Assembly (NCBI RefSeq): GCF_003952525.1
Contig: NZ_CP034451.1
Location: forward strand, 5,866,501-5,930,500
Direction of reading: 5' to 3'
Origin: Mesorhizobium sp. M3A.F.Ca.ET.080.04.2.1
GTDB taxonomy: Bacteria; Pseudomonadota; Alphaproteobacteria; Rhizobiales; Rhizobiaceae
Length of the DNA stretch: 64,000 nucleotides
Below the pieces are notes generated by a model. That model ran no database searches. It was not told where the DNA came from and worked only from the letters and a program-made list of their open reading frames with translations. Of this stretch, positions 8,627 to 16,555 are shown piece after piece; the first letter of the stretch is position 1, and every line of letters starts with the position of its first letter. Made by a program: the position numbers and the translations under genes.

Positions 8627-8701
8627 TGGTACGCCCAAGGGGAATCGAACCCCTGTTACCGCCGTGAAAGGGCGGTGTCCTAACCGCTAGACGATGGGCG
8701 C
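8627..8701 (-). tRNA. tRNA-Glu (UUC), 3' CCA encoded
   Basis: Read on the minus strand the sequence folds as a standard tRNA: acceptor arm GCGCCCA pairing with TGGGCGT (one G-U), D arm TCTAGCGGTTAGGA, anticodon loop CTTTCAC giving UUC, and T arm GGGGTTCGATTCCCC. CCA follows the discriminator A at 8627-8629. The 3' end faces the accessory region to the left. tRNA 3' ends are common attachment sites for tyrosine-recombinase islands, which fits the change of gene content here. Confidence 0.97.
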
Positions 8702-8857
8702 GCTCAGACGAAGCGGCTTATAATTGCGTTGTTCGCAACCGGCAACCCATCTGCCGTCAGATGCGACAACTTTTTTCCAAACCGGTTGGAACGCCTTTGT
8801 TTCAGCGATGCGCACTGTTTTCGATGCAGGCAAACTGCGGGCAGTGGCACCGAAAGA

Positions 8858-10117
8858 CTACCCGTCGTCGCCACCGCTGGCACGCCGGCGGCAGCGCCAG
8901 TTCCAGTCGCGCTCGGGGCCGACGTCGACATGGACGGATTCGGTGTGGCAGTAGGTGCCGACGCCGCCGCGGCCGGGCATGGTGCGGACGTAGCTTGCCA
9001 GTTCCCACTTGGAGACGCCGGGCACCTGGATGTCGGCGGCGGCGCAATACATGTGCAGCGAGTTCTTGGCGCCGTTGGCGCGGCGGTTGCGGGCCGGGTC
9101 GCGATAGCCGGAGGTGACGATCATCTTGCGGCCGAAATGGCCCTCGATCGTCTTCAGCACGCGCACCAGCGACGGCTTGAGGCAGGCGACGTCGACGCTC
9201 TCGTTCTGCTTGAGCAGGCCGTTGGGTGCAAGCCTGGCCATGCCGGCGGCAGAAGCAACCTGGTAAGCACCGCCTTCATCCTCGTTGAGGTCAACGTCGC
9301 TCTCGTCGTCGATGCCGGATTTGCGCTTGATCTCGAACAGCGCGGTCCGGCGAACGCCGGGCAAGGCGTCGGCGCCAGTGATGTGGCCGCTTTCATCGCC
9401 GAGCGAGGCGAGTTGCACCGGCTTTTCGGCCGGTGTCGCCGAAGCGAGGTTGATGATCGGCTTTGCCGGCGGCGGCGTGGTCTTGGCCTGAGCCGAGGGC
9501 TGGTCGCCGGCACGCGTGTTGACCAGGGGCGCGGGCGCCGCGGCCGCCGGCGTGGTGCTGAACAGCGAGGCAAAGAGGCCCTTCTTCGGCGCGGCGATCT
9601 GCGCCTGCGGGGCATCGCCCGCGGTCACATAGACGCCATTGCTCATTGCTTGCGTGGTTGCCTGCGCCTGCGAAGCAATCGCAGCGGCATCGCCGGCGGC
9701 AACCTGCTGGGCGACGGCCTTCGTCTCGTCGGCCGTCTGCGCCGATGGAACCAGCGGTTCCGGCGTGTTTCCGGCGACTGTGCTTGCGCCGGCGGGCACC
9801 GCGATCGGGAATGTGGCCTGGGGGTTGGTCACGGGCACATAGGCCACCTTTTCCGGCAAAGGCGTGTCGCCTTCGCTCATCACGGTCGATGTCGCTTCCG
9901 AGGAGGCGGACGTCACCTGCAGCGACGAATCGGTGGTGGTCGCCGTCTTGGCGCTGGAAGCTGCGCTCATCTCGCCGGCAGTTGTATTATAGCCCGGCGT
10001 GACGACCGACAGGGTGGGGTCGGTAGTCGAGGTGCAGGAGGCCAGAAGCACGGAGAAGAGTGCGGCCGCGATGCTGCGGCTTTCCCTTCGTGCGAGACGC
10101 CAACCTACTGATTTCAA
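8858..10117 (-). CDS. Lipoprotein M15-type peptidase
   Basis: A 419-residue envelope protein. The N-terminus is a lipoprotein signal with lipobox LLASC (Cys28). A long low-complexity linker (about 30-270) rich in Ala, Thr, Pro and Ser follows. The C-terminal domain belongs to the M15A/YcbK-like (DUF882) group, with the zinc-site pattern SLHMYCAAAD (His355, Asp362) and CHTESVHVD (His391, His396). Such enzymes act as D,D- or L,D-carboxypeptidases on peptidoglycan, or bind it. The start is a TTG at 10117 behind a weak GAGGGGG; no better start keeps the signal peptide. It is transcribed toward the tRNA with 156 bases between them. Confidence 0.85.
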   Translation of the reverse strand: MKSVGWRLARRESRSIAAALFSVLLASCTSTTDPTLSVVTPGYNTTAGEMSAASSAKTATTTDSSLQVTSASSEATSTVMSEGDTPLPEKVAYVPVTNPQATFPIAVPAGASTVAGNTPEPLVPSAQTADETKAVAQQVAAGDAAAIASQAQATTQAMSNGVYVTAGDAPQAQIAAPKKGLFASLFSTTPAAAAPAPLVNTRAGDQPSAQAKTTPPPAKPIINLASATPAEKPVQLASLGDESGHITGADALPGVRRTALFEIKRKSGIDDESDVDLNEDEGGAYQVASAAGMARLAPNGLLKQNESVDVACLKPSLVRVLKTIEGHFGRKMIVTSGYRDPARNRRANGAKNSLHMYCAAADIQVPGVSKWELASYVRTMPGRGGVGTYCHTESVHVDVGPERDWNWRCRRRASGGDDG

Positions 10118-10339
10118 AATAAAAATCCCCCTCGGTATCCGGTCCGCTCATCATCGCCGCGGCACCCCTGCACCTGCGGCAATGACGTCCTGTTCCCGAA
10201 CCGGAAACGGGATCTGCATCGAATCTGCAAGCCTCGGATTTGTTCTGCGTCTGGAGGCGAATTGAGGCTGCGAAAACGATTAACGCCACCATTTCGCCCT
10301 GTTTTGGCAGGCCGTCAACTCACCAGACGTTACAATTCG

Positions 10340-12175
10340 TTACACACGCACCTTCACATAGGTGCCCGGCGCATCACCCAGGGTTTTCATCCGCTTGCCG
10401 GGTTTGCGGGCTGGCACCCGGGCGTCCTCCTGGGTTTCGATCCAGTGCTGCCAGTGCGTCCACCAGGAGCCCGGATGCTCCACCGCCGCGGCGAACCACT
10501 GGCCGAAGTCGCCCACCGGCTTGCCGCCGGTCCAGTACTGGTACTTCTTGGCCGCGGGCGGATTGACCACGCCGGCGATATGGCCCGAGCCAGCCATCAC
10601 ATACTCGACGTCACCGCCGAAATAGCGCGAGCCGAGGAACACCGATAGCGCCGGAGCGATATGATCCTCTTTCGTGGCCAGATTGTAGATGGGGATCTTG
10701 ACGTCGGCGAGCGAGACGGTGCGGCCGGCAAGCTCCATGGTGCCGCGCGTGAGATTGTTCTCGAGATAGCAGTTGCGCAGGTAGAAGGAATGATTGGCAG
10801 CGGCCATACGGGTCGAATCGGCATTCCAGTAGAGCAGGTCGAAGGGCAGGGGGTCCTTGCCGCGCATGTAGTTGTTGATGACATAGGGCCAGATCAGGTC
10901 GCCCGAGCGCAGCATGTTGAAGGCGGTCGCCATCTTGGTGCCTTCGAGGTAGCCCTTTTCGCTCATCGACCGTTCGACCGCAGCGACCTGCTCCTCGTCG
11001 ACGAACACCTTCAAATCGCCAGCGTGGGTGAAGTCGACCTGCGTGGTGAAGAAGGTGGCCGACTTGATGCGGTCGTCGCCCTCCTGCGCCAAAAGGGCAA
11101 GTGCTGCCGCCAGCAGAGTGCCGCCGACGCAGTAGCCGATGGCGTTGACGCCGGTCTCGCCGGTGGCTTTCTCGACGATGTCGAGGCCATATTGCAGCCC
11201 CTCGCGGATATAGGCTTCCCAGCCCTTGGCGCCGTGGCGCTCGTCGGGGTTGATCCAGGAGATGACGAAAACGGTGTGGCCCTGCTCGATTGCCCAACGG
11301 ATGAAGGATTTCTGCGGGTTGAGGTCGAGGATGTAGTATTTGTTGATCCAGGGCGGGCAGATCAGCAGCGGCCGCTTCAGCACGGTCTCGGTCGCCGGGT
11401 CGTACTGGATGATCTCGGCGACATCGCTGCGGCCGACCACCTTGCCGGGTGTCATCGCCAGGTTCTTGCCGATTTCGAAGGACGAGTAATCCGCCTGCCG
11501 CAGCTTCAGGTCGCCCTTGCCGGCCGCAATGTCCTCGGCAAGCATCTTCATGCCGCGCACCAGGTTCTCACCGTTTGAGGCCACCGTCTCGCGGAACAAT
11601 TCCGGATTGGTCAGAATGAAGTTCGACGGTGCGATCGCGTTGGACACCTGCTTGACATAGAAGCTGGCCTTGTGCCGGGTGTGCTCGTCGAGTCCCTCCG
11701 CATGGTCGACAAGGTCGGCCGCCCAGCGCGAGGTGACGAGATAGGCCTGTTTCAGGAAATCGAAGAAGGCGTTGCGGCCCCACTCCGGATCCTGGAAGCG
11801 CTTGTCGCCGCGCTCCGGCTTGACCGCATCCTCGGTAGGCTCCGCATTCGGACTGACCTTCTGGATGGCATTTGCCCAGACCGTCATGTAGCCGGCGAAG
11901 AGCCGCGTCTGCGCCTCCAGCGCGCGCTGCGGGTCGGCGAGCCAATATTCGCTCAGCCTGGAGAACGTCTTGACCATGTCGACCACGGGCTCGGCGACGT
12001 GGTCGCGCACCTCACCCTTTTCGCGCGGCTCGGCCCAGGCGGAAGCGGCCTTGCCTGCCTGCTCGACCATGCGCGCCATGTTCAATGCAAAGCGTTCGGG
12101 GTCTTTCACCAGATATTGCTCGACGGTCGAAGGTCCGTCATCTTCCGCTTTGCCCGAATCGGGTGCCTTGGCCAT
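10340..12175 (-). CDS. phaC: Class I polyhydroxyalkanoate synthase
   Basis: PhaC polymerises (R)-3-hydroxyacyl-CoA into polyhydroxyalkanoate granules. The 611-residue length matches class I enzymes. The lipase-like box GYCVGG carries the nucleophile Cys349. The other catalytic residues are Asp504 (TKEDHIAP) and His532 (GSGHIAG). The N-terminal PhaC domain covers about 90-270 and the alpha/beta hydrolase part the rest. The frame is open further upstream, but the ATG at 12175 follows GGGAGGAA and gives the family's usual N-terminus. It is divergent from the small lipoprotein gene at 12272. No phaA, phaB, phasin or phaR gene lies next to it, so those must be elsewhere. Confidence 0.96.
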   Translation of the reverse strand: MAKAPDSGKAEDDGPSTVEQYLVKDPERFALNMARMVEQAGKAASAWAEPREKGEVRDHVAEPVVDMVKTFSRLSEYWLADPQRALEAQTRLFAGYMTVWANAIQKVSPNAEPTEDAVKPERGDKRFQDPEWGRNAFFDFLKQAYLVTSRWAADLVDHAEGLDEHTRHKASFYVKQVSNAIAPSNFILTNPELFRETVASNGENLVRGMKMLAEDIAAGKGDLKLRQADYSSFEIGKNLAMTPGKVVGRSDVAEIIQYDPATETVLKRPLLICPPWINKYYILDLNPQKSFIRWAIEQGHTVFVISWINPDERHGAKGWEAYIREGLQYGLDIVEKATGETGVNAIGYCVGGTLLAAALALLAQEGDDRIKSATFFTTQVDFTHAGDLKVFVDEEQVAAVERSMSEKGYLEGTKMATAFNMLRSGDLIWPYVINNYMRGKDPLPFDLLYWNADSTRMAAANHSFYLRNCYLENNLTRGTMELAGRTVSLADVKIPIYNLATKEDHIAPALSVFLGSRYFGGDVEYVMAGSGHIAGVVNPPAAKKYQYWTGGKPVGDFGQWFAAAVEHPGSWWTHWQHWIETQEDARVPARKPGKRMKTLGDAPGTYVKVRV

Positions 12176-12271
12176 GGTTCGCGGGTTCCTCCCGGAGCGT
12201 TTTGCTGACATATTATCATGCGAGATCTGACCGGGTCCAACATGCTCTAGCCCGGCTGCCAGGAAAACAAT

Positions 12272-12676
12272 ATGACGATTAATAACGGCCGGTATCTTTT
12301 TCTCGCTAGCGGTTCGTTGTGCCGCATGGCCATGACGGCTGCGCTTTTGTGCGCGCTGATGCCGGCCGGCGGCTGCACCAGCGACAGCGGCAGCCGTCAG
12401 GCGGCGGTCGCCGGCGTGGAAGGACCGAAGGACACCGGCACCTATCCGAACCTCAACATCCCGCCACGGGCGGCTGCCAAGCAACTGACCAAGGAAGAAA
12501 CCGCTGCGAACCTCGCGCAGCTGAAGGCCGACCAGCAGGCGCAGCTTTCCAAGGGGGGTCGGGCGAAGCCCGCGAACCAGACAGATCTGAACACGCTGGC
12601 CAAGACCCACGGCGACGACGCCCTGAAACAGATCGAAGGCAAATGCGATCCCGCCCTCGACCCTAACTGCAATTAG
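12272..12676 (+). CDS. Small lipoprotein of unknown function
   Basis: The 134-residue product has a hydrophobic signal segment and a lipobox ending AGGC (Cys35). The mature part is soluble, with a helical region (KQLTKEETAANLAQLKADQQ) and a Cys pair near the C-terminus (KCDPALDPNCN). An internal ATG at 12326 would still leave a signal peptide. It is transcribed away from phaC and towards the aminotransferase gene 47 bases downstream. I know of no function; similar short lipoproteins with a trailing Cys-Pro-Asn tail occur in Rhizobiales. Confidence 0.75.
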   Translation: MTINNGRYLFLASGSLCRMAMTAALLCALMPAGGCTSDSGSRQAAVAGVEGPKDTGTYPNLNIPPRAAAKQLTKEETAANLAQLKADQQAQLSKGGRAKPANQTDLNTLAKTHGDDALKQIEGKCDPALDPNCN

Positions 12677-12723
12677 GTTTATATCGCGCGCCGAAAGCGC
12701 CTCTTTGATCGTCTGGAACTCCC

Positions 12724-13941
12724 ATGGAAGAATTTCACAAGGTCCGCCGGCTTCCGCCTTACGTGTTCGAGCAGGTCAACCGGCTGAAGGCCAGCGCCCG
12801 CTCGCGCGGCGCCGACATCATCGACCTCGGCATGGGCAATCCGGACCTGCCGACGCCGAAGGCCATCGTCGACAAATTGTGCGAAGTGGTGCGCGATCCG
12901 CGCACGCATCGCTATTCTTCCTCACGCGGCATTCCGGGTCTGCGCCGCGCCCAGGCCAACTATTATCAGCGCCGCTTCGGCGTGAAGCTCAACCCAGACA
13001 CGCAGGTGGTGGCGACGCTTGGCTCGAAGGAAGGCTTCGCCAACATGGCGCAGGCGATCACCGCGCCGGGCGACGTCGTGCTGTGCCCCAATCCAACCTA
13101 TCCGATCCACGCCTTCGGCTTCATCATGTCGGGCGGCGTCATCCGCTCACTGCAAGTCGAGCCGGATGACGGCTTCATCCCGGCGCTCGAGCGCGGCATC
13201 CGCCATTCGATCCCCAAGCCGCTGGCGCTGATCCTCAACTATCCGTCGAACCCGACGGCGCTGGTCGCCTCGCTCGATTTCTACAAGGACGTGGTCGCCT
13301 TCGCCAAGAAGAACGACATCATCATCCTGTCCGACCTTGCCTATTCGGAGATTTATTTCGACGGCAACCCGCCGCCGTCGGTGCTGCAGGTGCCGGGCGC
13401 GATCGACGTCTGCGTCGAGTTCACCTCGATGTCGAAGACCTTCTCCATGCCGGGCTGGCGCATGGGCTTCGCGGTCGGCAACGAACGCCTGATCGCGGCA
13501 TTGACGCGGGTCAAATCCTATCTCGATTACGGCGCCTTCACGCCGATCCAGGTGGCGGCGGCGCATGCGCTCAACGGCGACGGTGCCGATATTGCCGAGG
13601 TGCGCGAGGTCTATCACAAGCGCCGCGACGTGATGGTCGATTCCTTCGGCCGCGCCGGCTGGACCATTCCGGCGCCGGCGGCATCGATGTTCGCCTGGGC
13701 GCCGATCCCGGAGCAGTTTCGCCAGCTCGGCTCGCTCGAGTTCTCCAAGCTGCTCATCGAGCATGCGGATGTGGCGGTGGCGCCCGGCATCGGTTTTGGC
13801 GAGCACGGCGACGACTTCGTGCGCCTGGCGCTGGTGGAGAACGAGCACCGGATCCGCCAGGCGGCGCGTAACATCAAGCGCTTCCTGGCATCGACCGCCA
13901 AGCAGCCCAACAATGTGGTGCCGCTTGCCGCTCACCGGTGA
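12724..13941 (+). CDS. alaC: AlaC-type PLP aminotransferase
   Basis: A 405-residue fold-type I aminotransferase. The PLP lysine is Lys238 in SMSKTFSMPGWRMGF, the substrate-carboxylate Arg is in the same block, and the cofactor-contacting residues include YPSNPT (Asn176), Asp204 and Tyr207. The sequence resembles the glutamate-pyruvate aminotransferase AlaC and LL-diaminopimelate aminotransferase group; annotations in Rhizobiales vary between the two. It sits 49 bases upstream of the homoserine dehydrogenase gene in the same direction, so the pair probably forms an operon for aspartate-family or alanine metabolism. The family is certain and the substrate is not. Confidence 0.9.
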   Translation: MEEFHKVRRLPPYVFEQVNRLKASARSRGADIIDLGMGNPDLPTPKAIVDKLCEVVRDPRTHRYSSSRGIPGLRRAQANYYQRRFGVKLNPDTQVVATLGSKEGFANMAQAITAPGDVVLCPNPTYPIHAFGFIMSGGVIRSLQVEPDDGFIPALERGIRHSIPKPLALILNYPSNPTALVASLDFYKDVVAFAKKNDIIILSDLAYSEIYFDGNPPPSVLQVPGAIDVCVEFTSMSKTFSMPGWRMGFAVGNERLIAALTRVKSYLDYGAFTPIQVAAAHALNGDGADIAEVREVYHKRRDVMVDSFGRAGWTIPAPAASMFAWAPIPEQFRQLGSLEFSKLLIEHADVAVAPGIGFGEHGDDFVRLALVENEHRIRQAARNIKRFLASTAKQPNNVVPLAAHR

Positions 13942-13990
13942 GTTCGGCTGATATTCACGACCAGTTTATTTTTGAGGGACGTCGCCGGAC

Positions 13991-15304
13991 ATGGCTGAAG
14001 CGCTGCGTGTTGGAATCGCCGGTCTCGGCACGGTTGGCGCGTCGGTGGCGCGTGTGCTGCGCGACAAGGCGGCCGAGCTCACCCGTCAGTGCGGACGCGA
14101 CATCGTCGTCGCCGCTGTGTCGGCCCGCGATCCGAAGCGCGACCGCGGCGTCGATCTCAGCACCGCGGAATGGTTCGACGATGCCGTCAAGATGGCGGAA
14201 AGGGCCGAGATCGACGTCTTCGTCGAGCTGATCGGCGGGGACGAGGGGGCGGCGCGATCCTCGGTCAAGGCGGCGCTCGATGCCGGCCGGCACGTCGTGA
14301 CCGCCAACAAGGCGCTGCTCGCCAAGCACGGTGTGCAACTAGCCGAGACGGCCGAGAAGAAGGGCGTGCTGCTCAACTACGAAGCGGCGGTGGCCGGCGG
14401 CATCCCGGTGATCAAGACGATGCGCGAGGCGATGGCCGGCAATGCGGTGACGCGCGTCTTCGGCATCCTCAATGGCACCTGCAACTATATCCTGACCCGC
14501 ATGGAGGCCGAAGGTATCTCCTTCGACGCCGTGCTGAAGGATGCGCAGCGGCTCGGCTATGCCGAGGCCGATCCGACCTTCGACATCGAGGGGCATGACA
14601 CGGCGCACAAGCTGTCGATCCTGACCAGCCTTGCCTTCGGCACGAAGATCGCCGCCAATGACATCTATTTGGAAGGCATCTCCAACATCACCCAGGCCGA
14701 CATCCGCGCGGCGGCCGATCTCGGCTACCGGATCAAGCTGCTTGGCGTCGCGCAGCGCACCGAGAGCGGGATCGAGCAACGCGTGCACCCGACCATGGTG
14801 CCGACGGCGTCGGTCATCGCGCAGGTGCATGGCGTCACCAACGCGGTGGCGATCGAGACCGACATTCTCGGTGAGCTGCTGCTTTCGGGTCCCGGCGCCG
14901 GCGGCAATGCCACCGCCTCGGCGGTGGTCGGCGACATTGCCGACATCGCCAAGAGCCGGCCGGGCTTCCAGCACGGGCCTGTCTTCGGCTGGCCGGCGAA
15001 GGAGCTGAAGCCATACAAGAAAGCCCAGATGCGCAGCCATGCCGGCGGCTATTTCATCCGCCTCACCGTGCATGACCGGATCGGCGTCTTCGCGGCGATC
15101 GCCAAACGCATGGCCGATAACGACATTTCGCTGGAATCGATCGTCCAGCAGGCCGCCGGGCCGGAAACCGAGGCGCAGAAGACGGTCATACTCGTCACCC
15201 ACGAGACGACGGAAGCCGCCGTCCGCAAGGCCGTCGAGGGTGTCACCAAGGACGGCCATCTGACCGACAAGCCGCAGGTGATCCGCATCGAGCGAGCGGA
15301 ATGA
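13991..15304 (+). CDS. hom: Homoserine dehydrogenase
   Basis: This 437-residue enzyme reduces aspartate semialdehyde to homoserine, the branch point to threonine and methionine. The N-terminal Rossmann motif is GIAGLGTVGASV. The central catalytic domain has the conserved GILNGTCNYIL block and the YAEADPTFDIEGHD signature with the active-site Asp/Lys region. The last 80 residues form an ACT domain (RLTVHDRIGVFAAIAK), which usually mediates threonine feedback inhibition. Length matches monofunctional Hom. It follows the aminotransferase gene, and hom-glpX-recJ is a common gene order in Rhizobiales. Confidence 0.96.
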   Translation: MAEALRVGIAGLGTVGASVARVLRDKAAELTRQCGRDIVVAAVSARDPKRDRGVDLSTAEWFDDAVKMAERAEIDVFVELIGGDEGAARSSVKAALDAGRHVVTANKALLAKHGVQLAETAEKKGVLLNYEAAVAGGIPVIKTMREAMAGNAVTRVFGILNGTCNYILTRMEAEGISFDAVLKDAQRLGYAEADPTFDIEGHDTAHKLSILTSLAFGTKIAANDIYLEGISNITQADIRAAADLGYRIKLLGVAQRTESGIEQRVHPTMVPTASVIAQVHGVTNAVAIETDILGELLLSGPGAGGNATASAVVGDIADIAKSRPGFQHGPVFGWPAKELKPYKKAQMRSHAGGYFIRLTVHDRIGVFAAIAKRMADNDISLESIVQQAAGPETEAQKTVILVTHETTEAAVRKAVEGVTKDGHLTDKPQVIRIERAE

Positions 15305-15380
15305 TCTGCCTCTGATCCGGCAAGTCTTGCCGTTGTCACAGAGCTTTGACAGAAGAAGCGCGCCCCTGGCGGGAGGTGCG

Positions 15381-15426
15381 AGCAATTCCAGGAAAAGTGT
15401 TTAGCGGCTTTCCGTCCGGAATTGCT
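15381..15426. repeat. Rhizobiales intergenic palindrome, copy 1
   Basis: Outer arms AGCAATTCC and GGAATTGCT enclose inner arms GGAAA and TTTCC, so the element can form a nearly continuous hairpin. Its reverse complement matches the element at 25488-25535 over almost its whole length, and part of it recurs near 30649-30720. It lies between hom and glpX, just upstream of the glpX ribosome binding site. Such dispersed palindromes are common in Rhizobiales intergenic regions. Confidence 0.8.
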
Positions 15427-15458
15427 CGAAGCGAACAGTCAACGAGGAATACCCGTTC

Positions 15459-16442
15459 ATGAACATGGCCCAGAACTTCGCAGCCGGACTCGACCGAATC
15501 CTCACCATGGAGGTGGTGCGCGTTACCGAGCGGGCCGCGGTCGCCGCAGCTCGGCTGCGCGGCCGTGGTGACGAAAAGGCGGCCGATCAGGTGGCGGTCG
15601 ATGCGATGCGCCAGGAGCTCAACCGACTCGCCATCAAGGGCACGGTGGTGATCGGTGAGGGCGAGCGCGACGAGGCGCCGATGCTCTATATCGGCGAAGA
15701 GGTCGGCATGGGCAACGGTCCGGCTGTCGACATCGCGCTCGATCCGCTCGAGGGCACGACGATCTGCGCCAAGAACCTGCCCAATGCGCTCGCCGTCATC
15801 GCCATCGCGGAGAAGGGCAGTCTGCTGTTTGCGCCGGACGTCTATATGGACAAGATCGCCATCGGGCCGGGTTATGCCGAGGGTGTCATCGACATCGACG
15901 CGGAACCGGCCGAAAACATCGCCAATCTTGCCAGGGCCAAGGGCGTGGCGGTGTCCGAGATCACCGCCTGCATCCTCGACCGGCCGCGTCATGCCAGGCT
16001 TATCGAGGCCGTGCGCGCCACGGGTGCCGCGATCCGGCTGATCGGCGACGGCGACGTCGCCGGCGTCATCCACACGACGGATCCGGAGGAGACCGGGATC
16101 GACATCTATCTCGGCACCGGCGGGGCGCCGGAAGGCGTTCTGGCGGCGGCCGCGTTGCGCTGCACAGGCGGCCAGATGCAGGGCCGGCTGCTGCTCGATA
16201 CGCCGGAGAAGGTCGAGCGGGCGCAAAAGATGGGCATTGCCGATCCGACGCGGATCTATCGCGTCCAGGATATGGCGCGCGGCGATGTGCTGTTTGCGGC
16301 GACGGGCGTCACCGACGGCAATCTGCTCGATGGCGTCAGGTTCGGCCGCACCTTCATCACCACCCATACCATCGTGCTGCGCTCGTCCTCGCGCACCGTG
16401 CGCGAGATCAAGGCACGCCACCAGGATCTGGAGAAGTTTTGA
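15459..16442 (+). CDS. glpX: Class II fructose-1,6-bisphosphatase
   Basis: GlpX hydrolyses fructose-1,6-bisphosphate to fructose-6-phosphate in gluconeogenesis. The 327-residue length is usual for the family. The metal-binding motif LDPLEGTT is present, together with the GEGERDEAPM block that also contributes acidic ligands, and the conserved GTGGAPEGV loop. It is the only bisphosphatase gene in the window, and whether a class I Fbp also exists cannot be seen. In some bacteria this enzyme also acts on sedoheptulose-1,7-bisphosphate. It lies 154 bases after hom with an intervening palindrome that may attenuate read-through. Confidence 0.95.
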   Translation: MNMAQNFAAGLDRILTMEVVRVTERAAVAAARLRGRGDEKAADQVAVDAMRQELNRLAIKGTVVIGEGERDEAPMLYIGEEVGMGNGPAVDIALDPLEGTTICAKNLPNALAVIAIAEKGSLLFAPDVYMDKIAIGPGYAEGVIDIDAEPAENIANLARAKGVAVSEITACILDRPRHARLIEAVRATGAAIRLIGDGDVAGVIHTTDPEETGIDIYLGTGGAPEGVLAAAALRCTGGQMQGRLLLDTPEKVERAQKMGIADPTRIYRVQDMARGDVLFAATGVTDGNLLDGVRFGRTFITTHTIVLRSSSRTVREIKARHQDLEKF

Positions 16443-16555
16443 TTTCGTCCGGCCGGGGGCCCTTTGGCGCTGTTGCGGGCGGGGCTATCGATTCACAGTT
16501 TTCCTGGAGTTGCCCCATTCGCGGAATTGCTCCGGTCGTCGCATATTGATATCGC

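Noticed and set aside
8729..10111. Long plus-strand open frame of 460 codons
   Set aside because: It is antisense to the lipoprotein M15 peptidase, whose domain motifs and lipobox are clear; the plus frame has Gly/Arg/Val-rich shadow composition.
12176..12610. N-terminal extension of phaC
   Set aside because: It runs across the divergent lipoprotein gene, and the ATG at 12175 has a good ribosome binding site and gives normal length.
15336..16421. Minus-strand open frame of 361 codons opposite glpX
   Set aside because: Shadow of glpX caused by GC3 bias; no recognisable motif and glpX is unambiguous.
16494..16532. Fourth copy of the intergenic palindrome after glpX
   Set aside because: Only the CACAGTTTTCCTGG and GGAATTGC parts resemble the element and the arms do not pair well; too weak to list as a feature.
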